A stretch of 64,000 bases of DNA, taken from Chelydra serpentina. Its lineage: Eukaryota > Chordata > Testudines > Chelydridae. The notes under the pieces are model-generated. The model did not search any database, was not told the DNA's origin, and was given only the letters and a program-made list of their open reading frames with translations. Where the stretch lies: positions 58,028,501 to 58,092,500 of the forward strand of contig JBAIAC010000006.1 in assembly GCA_037349315.1 (NCBI GenBank), given 5' to 3'. Shown here one piece after another: positions 1-11,000 of this stretch. The first letter of the stretch is position 1, and every line of letters starts with the position of its first letter. Made by a program: the position numbers and the translations under genes.

Positions 1-859
1 TAGCATATGAAAATTTCATGCACAAACCACAATATTTTCATCACATCATATTGTTTCCACTCTTAGTAACTGTGTTGCTGAACAGCTTAGCAATAGAAAC
101 CGTCCCACAAAACCTTGTAAATAGCGTTATAGTGATCAAGGGTCAGACTACACCCCAAGGGCTTCATATGATCCTAAGATCTATCAGTTCATATCAGGCC
201 AATGATTTATATGCATAATTCTCTATTATATTCTGTGTAAAAATCAATGAGATCCTACAGTCCTATGAATCGGTTAACCTGACACAGGTAGCTGATGCAT
301 TTTTGTTGTTTTGGAAGATGACCAAGCCAGCATGATATTCATGACCTAAGTTTTATCTCACACTGTATTCCCACAAGGACTTTGATTTGGCAAAACACTT
401 CAGTACATGCTAAAATTCCATTGAAATGAGAGCCTTAAAAAGATGCATACCCAATTGCACTAACTAGACAATTTAAAACTGCTTTAAGAGAAGGGGTCTC
501 TTGAGTTCCTAAGATTATAAGGAGCATCAGCTCATTCTGTGTGTTTAAATAAAAATTGTATGAAATCACTGATTCTTAAACACAAGGTTATCAGAATCGT
601 TTGCATGAGCTACTGAATGTCCCTAGGATTTCAGAGGCTCAGATGGTCCCTTCCCTTAGTATTAAATTCACTACTAAAAATTGTATCCAGGAATCAGTAT
701 TTAAAAGAATTACAAGTCCTTAGCTTATACACGTACACATTATACAGAAAGAGAATGCTATTGTAGATACAGAAACGCAATATGAAAAATACCAGATTTA
801 TTAACATTTTAAGTTGGCAAGATCAAGAACTCAAAAGTAAGAAACTGAAAAACTTACAG
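1..859. other. Unannotated AT-rich sequence
   Basis: I see no coding exon, RNA gene or recognisable repeat here. A 66-codon open frame near the left edge has no protein-like character and starts within the window edge, so I do not call it. Confidence 0.5.
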
Positions 860-1760
860 TGGCTCCAGCAATGTTACAATTGCCAACCTTCATATTCTCT
901 TATTATAGTTTTAGATACCCTGTTTTCAATTGCTTATAACTTTGCCAAACTTTAACCAGTTGGGCTGAAATTTTTCCATGTCAGATATATGCCTCGGGCT
1001 CATCTTATTTATTTATTATGAAAGTTTCAGGAAAAATGTTGCCACCTGTTTCCAAGAGTGTGTTTAACAACAACAAAAATCTTACATTTGTTTTTGCAAA
1101 ACAGGCACCTCCATGATTTGAGGCAGGGACTCTATATTTTCCATGAACTCCCTCCGCTCCCCAATGTTGGCAAAGTGATAAGCCTTTGGGAAATTACAAC
1201 TCACACATGCTCAGTAGAGACCTATTTTGACAGCTAAAATCTCCAAATATCCTATCTATACTGAACATGCTCCAGCCCAGCACAGCATGAGATGAGCCGA
1301 ACTATCCCTGCAGTTGCTGCTCCTAGCTGCTGCAGGGCCAAACATCAGAACTGAGAGTGGGAAAAAATGTCTGTGCTTTTAGTGCTCCCCGTGCTGATGC
1401 CCAGGCAGTGTGAAGGAGGAGATGGAAGCTGCATGACTGAACTGAAGAGCAATGAGGAACAGGGGATGTGTGGTCTGGGAAATAGATACAGGATGGGTGG
1501 GAACCAGGGTAGGAATTTAGAGGGAGGTGGGGATAAGAGCCTGTTGTGGGAGAATGGGAGGGGGAGTAGGAACATGAGTACGAATGGACAAAACGGGAAC
1601 CATTTTTAGTAACTAGAATGCACCAAACATCTGTCTCTGCAGATGGGGCCAGAACTATATGCTTGAGTTCCTCTCCATGGGCTCAGCCTTACTGGGAGGC
1701 TGGCATAGGACCACCAGCATTTCCTGAACCCATCCATACACTATTTAGGGAGCTTGGGCA
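860..1760 (+). repeat. Interspersed repeat, copy 1 (unclassified)
   Basis: The block resembles 29895-31130. Both contain a segment reading 'aactttgccaaa', then 'gggctgaaatttt', then a phrase near 'cacctccatg', then a 'cagtagagac / cagtggagac' box and 'agctaaaa', and both end in a G/A-rich tail with repeated 'ggaa', 'gggtgg' and 'ctggga' words. The shared order of words over several hundred bases is seen directly; the repeat class is not known to me. Open frames on both strands at about 1345-1609 fall in the purine-rich tail and look like compositional artefacts. Confidence 0.4.
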
Positions 1761-2840
1761 GGAATTTCCTTTCACCAGAACATTGCACCTTACCCAACAC
1801 GGCCTCATTAGATTGCAATTTTCCTCACTTCCTTTGTGTCTCGTTTCTCTGGCACTCCGCCAAGAGCCAATAGCTTGGATTAAATCTCAATCAGGACAAC
1901 ATCTCATAATGAAAACAAAGGTGAATTCCCAAAAGAGAAAGTTAATGGTTGGAGCCATTATGGTTCTAACTCCCACAGGCCCTGAAACGTCCGCTAAAGC
2001 TCCAGGTCTAGTTTACTTTCCCCTGCTATAGTGACTAATTTCACCAAGATGTTTGATGAAAGCTGTCTTTTACCAGGTGAAAGCCCATCTCCAGCTGAAC
2101 AGACATCTATCGCCTGTGAATCAGAACTTGAGAAGAAGTTGTGAAAAGGATTGAGTCCCCAGTATTACTTTCTCTACCTCTGAGCATGGAGCTCTAACCT
2201 GCAGAGAGGACAGGAAATCCTACTCTTACTCCCCTGCTTCCAGCTGTCCTGGAAGGACATTGGAGATGCCACTGGAGAAGCAACTGCATAGGCTGCAGGA
2301 GAGGGCATATGTTGTGCTTTTGCTGAGAGTTGGAGCAGGCCCAGAGTCTGAGCTAGGGCTGGGAGACAGGCCCAGGAACTATGAATATGGCCACTATGAA
2401 CTTACACCACACTGCATGGCAGAATCAGTCAGAGACCCAAGAGAAGGAGGTGCCCCGTGCCCTGATTGCTGACTAAGGGACCAATGCATTAGGGACAATA
2501 AGACTGTTTTATTTTCTTATATATGTGAGCATCTGCTTGTCAGTGAAGGGGATTAAGTGATTTCTGGGTGAATCCTTGCCTCGTCAAAAGCTGTCAGCGG
2601 GCTCTCCTCCCCAAAGCAAGAGGTGGGAGTTTGGAGCAAACTCCAACAGTAGGGAGACCCCACCACATGAGAACAGGTGGAAAGATAAATATTTCAGGTA
2701 AAGAAAATGAACAAAAGAACTCGCAGTAGCTGTTAATTGTGGCAGCATTGAGGTTAGTGTTAATAGTACTGTAACCCTTCTGCCAGGTGGAGCCAGCAGC
2801 AACAAGGGCCAGGTTCAGTATCTAGGGGTTCCTATTCAAC
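1761..2840. other. Unannotated sequence
   Basis: No supported feature. A 137-codon plus frame at 1618-2031 overlaps the end of the preceding repeat and shows no domain; splice context is absent. I treat it as chance. Confidence 0.4.
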
Positions 2841-3345
2841 AATACAACACAAAACCAGCTCAAGCTCCCACTCAGTGACCTGGGACAATTACACACCACC
2901 CCCTGAGCGCCTCTAAGAGGCGATACTTCCCCTCTTGCAAGCACAGAATCTGAGTGTAGCAAAAACTTTTAATAAAAGGAGAGAATTAACTCAGCATTAA
3001 TTTGGTAAAACACCGCAACCAGGGTTCATAAACACAAACCATGAGCAAAAGACCCACCCCCCCAAAGTAAGTAGGGCAGGGTCCTTTTCCCCTCAGGGTC
3101 TTAAGTCCAGCAACCCAAAAGTCCCTTTAATCTGCCCATCCCTTCTCTGTACCACACTCACAGTTGTTGTCCTTGGCCAGTGCAGCCCCAGAGTTCAGAG
3201 GTTCATCTGTCGAGTTCACCTCCCACCCTATGTGTAAGGCGGGGAGAGGGAGTAAGGAGGCACCTTACATGCTGCACTGCTCGGGCACTCACTCATCACC
3301 TTAATGGCCAATTGCCATGCCCCTGCGTGGCTTTGCTGTGGCCCA

Positions 3346-3531
3346 CTCTACCAGCCTTTCTGTTGGCCGCTTGCCACACTTCTCCACCAGATGCTCTGCC
3401 AACCGTTTACCACACATCTCTACCAGCCGCCCTGATAGCCACTTGCCATGCCTCTCTACTAGCCACCCTGGTAGCCGCTTACCACACCTCTCTAGCCAAC
3501 CTGCTAGCTGCTTGCCATACTTCTCTGTCAG
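3346..3531 (+). repeat. 36-bp minisatellite, about 5 copies
   Basis: Units begin with CTCTACCAGCC or a variant at 3346, 3382, 3418, 3454 and 3490, and a partial one begins at 3523. The first four are exactly 36 bp and the fifth is 33 bp, so every step is a multiple of three. As a result long frames stay open on both strands through the array and encode 12-residue repeats. That explains the overlapping frames at 3180-3691 and 3301-3639 without a gene. Confidence 0.9.
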
Positions 3532-4124
3532 CTTCCCACTCACAAAGATATCATCAGTCCCCCCCCCCACACACACACACTTAACACAGCTCTCAGTGAT
3601 TTCAGCTGTTAGTGGGGGAGCCTCACTGCTAGTGCACACTGGGAAATCTCTTGCAATAGAGACACTGTCCCAAAGTAGGTCTAATACTTAAACTTAGACA
3701 TCAATGATTTCAGCTCTACAGCATGTAACAAGACTCTCAATTGAGTAGAAATTGCCTCTTTTATTATACCATATAATAAGAGAGAGAAAGGATCATATAG
3801 CATCTAAGACCCTTAAACAGGACCCACCCCCTCAGGCACAAATATCTGTCATTTGGCTTTTGAACCCATGTCCCCAGTGAGTGCTGTTCAGTTGAGGGCA
3901 AGTACCTCCATTGGGGTACGCCAAGTACAGTTCTGCTGCCCTCGGTTCACATAACAAGGATAACAACGCTTTATTACTCCCGCCCGAATAACAAGGAGAC
4001 TGGGGATCCAACACTAGCCACAACTGGTTATTTGGGAAAGCAGTCCCATCATGCTGAGCACCTAGGCAGAGTGGGTGTCTCCATGCAAATGAGATCAGCT
4101 TCTGAAGTTTTTTTCCACATCTCG

Positions 4125-4138
4125 CCACTAGATGTCAG
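4125..4138 (+). promoter_or_regulatory. CTCF-like motif
   Basis: CCACTAGATGTCAG fits the usual CTCF core (CCASYAGRKGGCRS in IUPAC code) with one mismatch, at position 11. Motif match only; occupancy cannot be judged from sequence. Confidence 0.3.
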
Positions 4139-4431
4139 GGGAGAGCTCATCCAGACCCTGCTTATATCACTATATGTGGTCCCAGCCAAAACCATTACTG
4201 GATGAGCTGTGGAGAAGCCTAGTGAACTCAATGATAATGCAACCCAAACATCCCCTCAAGATTCCTGTACAAAGGGAGCAAAGGCTGCATTATCCTTCTG
4301 CATAACACCACAATTACCCCCAGCTTTCAGGCAACTCGAGGGACCTTGGTGGGGGCCAGAGCCAGGAAGTGGGGGGCAGGCCCAGGAGATACTGCAGATC
4401 TGCCAGTTTTGGAGGTGGTCCTGCTCCCTTC

Positions 4432-4992
4432 CAGGGCCAGCTCCAGGCACCAGCCTACCAAGCATGTGCTTGGGGTGGCAACTGGAGGGGGGCGGCGCTC
4501 ACTGTGTGTTTTTTTTTTGTTTTTTTTTGTTTTTTTTTTTACACCACGCTCCCCGCTGGCACCCCGGCCGGGGCAGCAGGGCGGCGGACGTGCCGCGCTC
4601 CCTGCCGGTGCCCAGGCCGGGGAAGTGGGGCCGCGTGCAGGCCGTGCTCCCTGCCGGTGCCCTGGCCGGGGGAGCAGCCAGGCCACGCTCCCTGCCGGCA
4701 CCCCAGCTGGGGCAGCGGGCAGGCCGCGCTCCCCGCCGGTGCCCCAGACAGGGCAGCGGGATGGCGGACGTGCCGCACTCCCCACTGGCGCCCCAGCCGG
4801 GGAAGCGGGCAGACCGGGCTCCCTGCTGGTGCCCCAGCTGGGGCAGCGGGCAGGCCGTGCTCCCGGCTGGGGCCCCAGCCGGGGAAGCAGGGGGGCAGAC
4901 ATGCTGCGCTCCCGGCCAGGACAGCGGCTGGGGGAGTGGGGCGGCAGACAGCTTTTTTGCCTGGGGCGGCAAAAAAGCCAGAGCCGGCCCTG
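4432..4992. mobile_element. hAT-type non-autonomous element with perfect 8-bp TSD
   Basis: The terminal inverted repeats are CAGGGCCAGCTC at the left and, reading the right end in reverse complement, CAGGGCCGGCTC. The element is flanked by identical 8-bp duplications CTCCCTTC at 4424-4431 and 4993-5000. The CAGG start and 8-bp TSD are hallmarks of the hAT superfamily. Inside the left end is a T-rich run with G interruptions (4508-4540), followed by a GC-rich tandem core. No transposase is encoded. The perfect TSD suggests a fairly recent insertion. Long frames open in all six phases here are products of the GC-rich repeats, not genes. Confidence 0.9.
4546..4930 (+). repeat. GC-rich tandem core of the hAT element
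   Basis: About nine degenerate units of 39-49 bp, each beginning near GCTCCC and containing 'gccccagccggggcagcggg' or a variant. The inner 'cccagccgggg' half of each unit is a small palindrome. Composition is far above the AT-rich surroundings. The array lies wholly inside the hAT termini, so it was probably carried in by the element. Confidence 0.85.
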
Positions 4993-5000
4993 CTCCCTTC

Positions 5001-7238
5001 CCTCAACAACCTATTTCTTTGTTAAGGGTTCCCTCGAATACCCCATCTCCCATTATTTTTCATGCACGAGGGGACAGTCTGGTCCCTGGGTAAGGAAAGA
5101 GATTCTGTCTGGTTTGTCCCTAACTCCTCTCATTCCCCATTCTTTCTTTAGTTATCAGTTTCAGCTTTGCCTCCTTCAAGGATGGATACTTTAGGCATTT
5201 CTATAAATTGGGGCTGGTCAACTTCCCGTGCTGAAGTCAGGCAGTGTGAGTTCTATACATCTGTAACATGGCTCCCAACCACTGCTAGTGCATCTCCTTG
5301 TGTCTAGATCTGGGAAAGTAGCTCTCACAGCACTGGGTGTCCCCTTCTCTCTGCGATAGTTTGTCTTCTGATAACTTGGCCCTCTGACCAGGTCCCGATA
5401 TAGTCCACCCCATGTGCAGTTATTTCTGTATTTCCTTCTTGTCCCTGACAACTCCCTCTCCCCAGAGAGTGACTACTACCTCCTTTCCTTGTAGCCTCCT
5501 TCTGCGTTCAGCTTCCTGGTGTTCTACAGCTGTCCCAGCCCTCCCGCAGCTAGTCTTCACACTTAATTAACTCTGGCCCTCCCAGGTGATATCAGGTAAC
5601 TTAATTGGCCACTCAGGCCCTCATTAACCCTATATGTTCTAGCATAGAATGCACACCACAGCACATTATCCGGGATCATTATATTCTGCAGTGAATGTTT
5701 GGCTCGTTCAGATTTTATTTATTTACAAAATTAGGGCCAAATCCTATAGTCCTTACTTTAAAATCCCATTAACTTCTATGAAACTTTTCTCAGATAAGAA
5801 CCCCAGGACTTGGCTTCTATTATGTAAAGCAAAAAAAAAAAAAAAAAGCTAGAAAAAACAGTTTTTCTCCAGCCATTAGGGAGGATATGCATACACCTAA
5901 ATCTGGACTAATCAAATATTTAGGGCCTGATGGTTACAAGGACATCAATATAACTTCTGATTTTCTACTTGCAGCCAGTTACACATGCAAAGAATCAAAG
6001 TGCATTTTAAAGCACTTGGGTGTCTAACTACCTCATTTGCTAGCACAATCATTTACAGTAAATATCTAAGTAATATAACATGCCATCAATTACATGTGCC
6101 TGCAAAACTGTTCAATACAAAATTGGAGGGCTATTTTCAGGACAGGGGAATGCAAATCAAGCAACAGGAAACAGAAAGAGAAAAATTCAATAAGCTCCAG
6201 AAATAAAACCAGAGAAATCCAAATTATTCAGCATAACCCACTGTTTCCATATGTGTCTTTCCTTAATATCTGCACTGAAAACAAAGAGCATAGATGACTT
6301 GATGAAATCAAACATCATATATAGAGCAATACATTTTATGCTAAGCAAACATTCTTGGTCTTGCTCTTTTTGGTCCATTTCTGAATGACGGCCAGCCACT
6401 CATGAGGTCTATTTAACTTTCTCTGGCATTAGTGTGAAATCTCGTAGCACGTTAGTAAACCTAATTTCATAGAAACCCATCAAATGGAGAGATTATTATC
6501 TGGAGGAGAAGGCAACAAACACATTTTGGGTTTGATGACTGCAGAGCTCTTTAAATATTTCTTTGGCTTTCTTTGTGGAGTTATGATTTCAGCAGTATGA
6601 ATCTGGCAAAACCACAATAGCTCATTTTGATGTTTATATTTTAAACCCTGTTTTTATGGGGTGCATAACTCAGATAATTCAATTTATATTGGGATGGAAG
6701 TTGGCTCACATTTTCTCTTCTTAGCTGCAATGTTTTTTTTAAAATGGCTTAATCGATTAATTTGGTTTTTTTTCTTGGTTTAAAAGATTATTCTCAAATT
6801 TTGGCTTTTGTAATGCTTTAACTACGAAATGGTGATGTATGGAAAAATGCATGATATCTAATATTGTGTACCCAAGTCGAATCTAGGTAGCTCATTTCAG
6901 GTGTGATCATTTAGGGCATAATCCAAAACCCACTGAAAGATCCTCATTGACTTCATTGGGTCTTGGTTCAGTCCCTTATTAATATCAATTTGTGTCCAGC
7001 TTGGCAGTAGACTGTATAACTCAGTGGGTGAGATGACTCATTACTAGTTAGATGAAGGCCAGGGAATAAATGCCATAGATGGTTACATTCTGTGAAGAAG
7101 CAAGAATACTAAATGAAACAATGCCCATTTGAAACCAACTGGTTGCACTGAGCATTTGATCTTTTGAAATCTGATGTCCTATCACATACTTTACAGAGTG
7201 TTTTAAGTTCTTGTAAACTATTTCACAATGTTTGCTTT
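5001..7238. other. Unannotated sequence
   Basis: The left part (to about 5640) is C/T-rich and may continue the LTR-like stretch that the hAT element split. A poly-A run lies at 5830-5846. Short degraded words of the amniote 'gtcaatggg' palindromic kind occur near 5730-5790 and 6920-6980. I see no gene. Confidence 0.4.
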
Positions 7239-7246
7239 ATTATTTG

Positions 7247-8031
7247 TAGGGCCCTACCAAATTCACGGTCCATTTTGGTCAGTTTCACAGTCATAGGATT
7301 TTTAAAATCACGCATTTCATTATTTCAGCTATTTAAATCTGAAATGTCACAGTGTTATAAATGTAGGGGTCCTGACCCAAAAAGGAGTGGTGGGGGTGGT
7401 TGGGGTAGAGGGTCGCAAGGTTATTATGGGGGGGGGTTGCAGTACTGCTCCCCTTACTTCTGTGCTGCTGCTGGCAGCGGCGCTGCCTTCAGAGCTGGGC
7501 AGATGGAGAGTGGTGGCTGCTGGCTGGGAGCCCAGCTCTGAAGGCAGAGCCACCACCAGCAGCAGCGCAGAAGTAAGGATGGCCTGGTATGGTATTGCCA
7601 TCCTTACTTCTGCGTTGCTGCCTGCAGAGCTGGGCCCTCAGTCAGCAGCCGCCACTCTCCGGCCACCCAGCTCTGAAGGCAGCAGCGCAGAAGACAGGGT
7701 AGCATGGTATGGTATAGTATGGTATTGCCACCCTTATTTCTGCGCTGCTGCTCGCAGGGCACTGCCTTCAGAGCTGGGTGCCTGGCCAGCAGCTACCGCT
7801 CTCCGGCCACCCAACTCTGAAGGCAGCACAGAAGTAAGGGTGGCAATACCGTGACACCCCTAAAATAACCTTGCGACCCCCCCTGCACCTCCCTTTTGGA
7901 TCAGGGCCCCCAATTTGAGAAACGCTGGTCTCTCCCATGAAATCTGTATAGTATAGGGTAAAAGCACACAAAAGATCAGATTTCACGATCCGTGATGTGT
8001 TTTTCATGGCTGTGAATTTGGTAGGGCCCTA
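7247..8031. mobile_element. hAT-type element with TAGGGCCCTACC termini
   Basis: The termini TAGGGCCCTACCAAATTCAC (left) and its inverted copy at the right end define a 785-bp element. Flanking 8-mers ATTATTTG (7239-7246) and ATTTTCTG (8032-8039) match at 6 of 8 positions, consistent with an aged hAT TSD. Inside the outer arms are second-level inverted arms: 'gtcctgacccaaaaag' near 7368 and 'ttttggatcagggcccc' near 7893. Between them lies a run of palindromic units. No transposase frame. Frames at 7164-7854 are readings through the repeats. Confidence 0.8.
7440..7860. repeat. Three tandem palindromic units inside the hAT element
   Basis: Three successive units each start with 'ccttacttctgcgctgctg' or a variant and end with its reverse complement, 'cagcagcgcagaagtaagg' or a variant. 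They run at about 7453-7583, 7607-7700 and 7730-7845, separated by 'tggtatggtattgcca'-type spacers. Each can fold into a long imperfect hairpin around an 'agagctggg ... cccagctct' core. Confidence 0.75.
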
Positions 8032-8039
8032 ATTTTCTG

Positions 8040-11000
8040 AATGCATAAGGTATGGCTGCATTGGAGTCTATTCCTTCTGTTTCTAGCTTGTGAACACTAT
8101 TATGTTCTTCTTTTTTTTTTAAAGTGAGGCGTTCCAAGTTCCAAGTATGGCTGCCATCTGCTCTTTGAGGGAAAAAACAATAAAGCTAATTCAAGGGAAT
8201 TTTTAATGCTTCTTTGCATGAAAGGTCTCTGCTTCACCTTTCCCTTCTTGCCCCAGTATGACTGCCAAAGTCTATTTCCTGTATGCTGGAGTGGATCTTA
8301 AGTATGTTTGTACTAAATACGCTGATTGTCAGTGACAACATAGAAGAAAAGTTGATCGAAGTATAGGGAAGAATATGAACAACAATACTCCAGTATTCCA
8401 AACAGGAATCAGGTGGCAATCTTAGATCCTCATACTATGCTCTACTTCTAATTTTAGCTCCACATTCTATGTTCCACATGAAATGATCACTCTTGCATAC
8501 CAGCCTGCTCTATATAGCCATACATAAGGGGAATGATGTTCTTATTCATCCCTGAGAAGTAAGAAAATGCTGTCTGAAAGCAATAGAAGAAGGGGTGTGG
8601 TAAAGATAGACTGAGAGTACAGAAGATATAAAAAGCAGCTTGTTTAGAGGAAGTTCACGAGGGGTCTGGTTTGCATCTTCCATACTGTAATCAAAGACAA
8701 CAGTGTCCCCATTGTTGTAATTGAAAAAAAACCCTAAAGAATGTATCCCTTCCCCAACCAACATTTTAAAGGGGGGATATTAAAACCAGTATTCCCTCTG
8801 TGATAGTCAAAGTTCAGTACATTTTGCTAAGTTAGAGAAAGTTTCCTTGGGAAGTCAGAATTTGTGAGTAATAAAACAAAACAAAAAACCCTTCAGATTC
8901 ATCCTCCTAACCCATCACTTTCCCTATGGAGAATTTCTTTCTTTCTCTGGGATCAAAAGAGAAAGAAGTATGCTGTGTATGTTTACACAGTTCTTTACAA
9001 AATCCTCTATATTGTGATAGTCTCAGAAAATTAATCTGCCTCAGATCACTGAAATTAATATTTCTTTTGTGGATTACTAACTGGTGAAAGGAAGAGCCCA
9101 ACACAAGCTCTATTTTATTTCTGTAATAGCCATGTATTATCAGCATGAAATTGAGTAAGGGCACATTATACAACAGCTATATTGCTGAGTTTTCCACCCT
9201 ACTAACAATAATAGCAGACAAATATCCTTCTGAGTACTCTTCAGAAGGTAAGCTGACTAGAAGAATATTTCAGTTTTCTTCAATTTGCCCAGCCATATAT
9301 TGAAAAACACTTCCAGTCTGTTGAGGTTTTCAAACAGGCAACCAGAAAGAAAGCAAAATAATTGCAAAATGACCACTAATAAAATAAAAAAAATAAAATA
9401 AAAATAAAAAATAAAATAAAATACATAGGGGAAACATTTACTAATGAATGCAGATTTAACCCAGACCACATAAAAGCATCTAAGTTAATTAGTGCAGGTG
9501 AGCTGAATAAGTATCTTCATTTACATACTATCAAAATGATTTTAAATTCACTCATAAAGAGCAAACAGTATTGTGGATCAAGTATGCAGGTGCTGGAGAA
9601 TGTTAACAATCAACAATGTACTATACTCAGGTGTCACACTGGTGAGACGATCATGCTTTAATTCCTAGCCATAACAAGGCTTTTACCACTGTGTTTGCAA
9701 TGTAGGAATAAAGTAAGTTTCTTTCTTTCTTTACAAAATATAATTTGCTTTTCCCTTTGATTGCCATCCATTTATTTAAGATAGTATATGGTATTGATAG
9801 TATCTGGACATTGTTCCCAAACATTCACTGAATGGATGTATCGTGTATGAGGAGCTTGGAGGTTCAGCCGATAAAGCACTAGTGCTTGATTCTTCGCTGC
9901 CTTACACCTTTCGCAGCTGTTTGCAGCTTTACAAAGTAAATGCAAACTGTGTGTATATATCTCACAAGTCAGAACAGTAATATTTAGCACCTTGCACAGG
10001 TATTACAGCTACTCAAGGTGCAAGGCAGCAGAGAATCAGGTTCTCGTTCTTTCACAGTTGTCTATAAATCAGCTGAGGAGATCAACATTAATTCTGGTGT
10101 CTGAACATTGTATCCCAATTCTGCTCCCAGTTATAATGTAGATCTTCAACAATTCCACTCTCTTCAGCTATGCTGTAACTGATGGCATAATTGGCCATTA
10201 AGTACCTATAGGTGATCGTGCCTGAGAATTGATTGGTAAATATTTCATCATTTCATAATAGTCAACCTTTCTATGAATGTCTTTAGTGTTTACAGGAGAT
10301 CTGTGAACGGTAACTTGTTTTTCTTCTGTGCACAAACACAAATTAAAATGATCACCTTTGACCTCAATTGCTAATTTCCAGCAACCTTTTCAATCAAGTG
10401 CTTGTTGAGTAAATCTAGCAGTAGTCTTTCCTCCTTTCAACTGATGTTTCCCTGGGATGCACCACAGTGATTCATAATCGAGACTACCGAAGGATGTGTT
10501 TAGATAGAAACTCAGCGTGGGTGCAGGAACAGAAGCTAAACATAGTGTATGTACTGTTTTCTAGCTCGCTTGAAAAGGACATGAGCACAAAGGGAAAATC
10601 CTGTTAACAACCATTTCTGGCTTTTGGTGTCTGCACTTCCCATGTGCCATCTTGGAAAGGCACCCCTAAACTTTTGAAATATTGCCAAGATGCCTTAATG
10701 AGTATGCTGAACACAGCTCGTCTTAAAAAATATTATTGTTGGCAAACCGGGCTGGTGGGAGCAGGGAAGAAAACTCTTAGCCAGGAATAATGGCCAAACA
10801 CTGACTTTATCCTCAGTAGCCCCTGCCAAGCATTTTAACATTTTCTTGTAAATCAGGGAATTTTACCAGAAAGTCAACCACATATTTAAAAAATAGGAGC
10901 ACTGTGTTAGGCTGGTAGCTCACGGTGACTACTATGGCCAATGACACTTTTGAACATCCCCATCTTTAGTGTTACCTTGTCACCCACAATACCCCATTTG

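Larger units (their letters stand above)
2841..4423. mobile_element. Probable LTR-retroelement remnant (uncertain)
   Basis: This stretch is richer in C and A than its neighbours, has AATAAA-like words near 2970 and 3960, a C-run followed by CA dinucleotides near 3560, and an internal minisatellite. That pattern resembles a degenerate LTR or leader region, but I see no primer-binding site, polypurine tract, gag or pol frame. It is interrupted on the right by the hAT element at 4432-4992, and similar low-complexity sequence continues to about 5640. The class assignment is an inference and could be wrong. Confidence 0.25.

Noticed and set aside
3180..3691. ORFs of 112-134 codons on both strands
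   Set aside because: They are produced by the 36-bp minisatellite whose period is a multiple of three.
4209..5194. Large overlapping ORFs (up to 294 codons) on both strands
   Set aside because: All run through the GC-rich tandem core and poly-T of the hAT element. Frames are open in several phases at once and encode Pro/Ala/Gly/Arg-rich repeats.
7164..7854. ORFs of 125 and 155 codons
   Set aside because: They translate the palindromic units of the hAT element.
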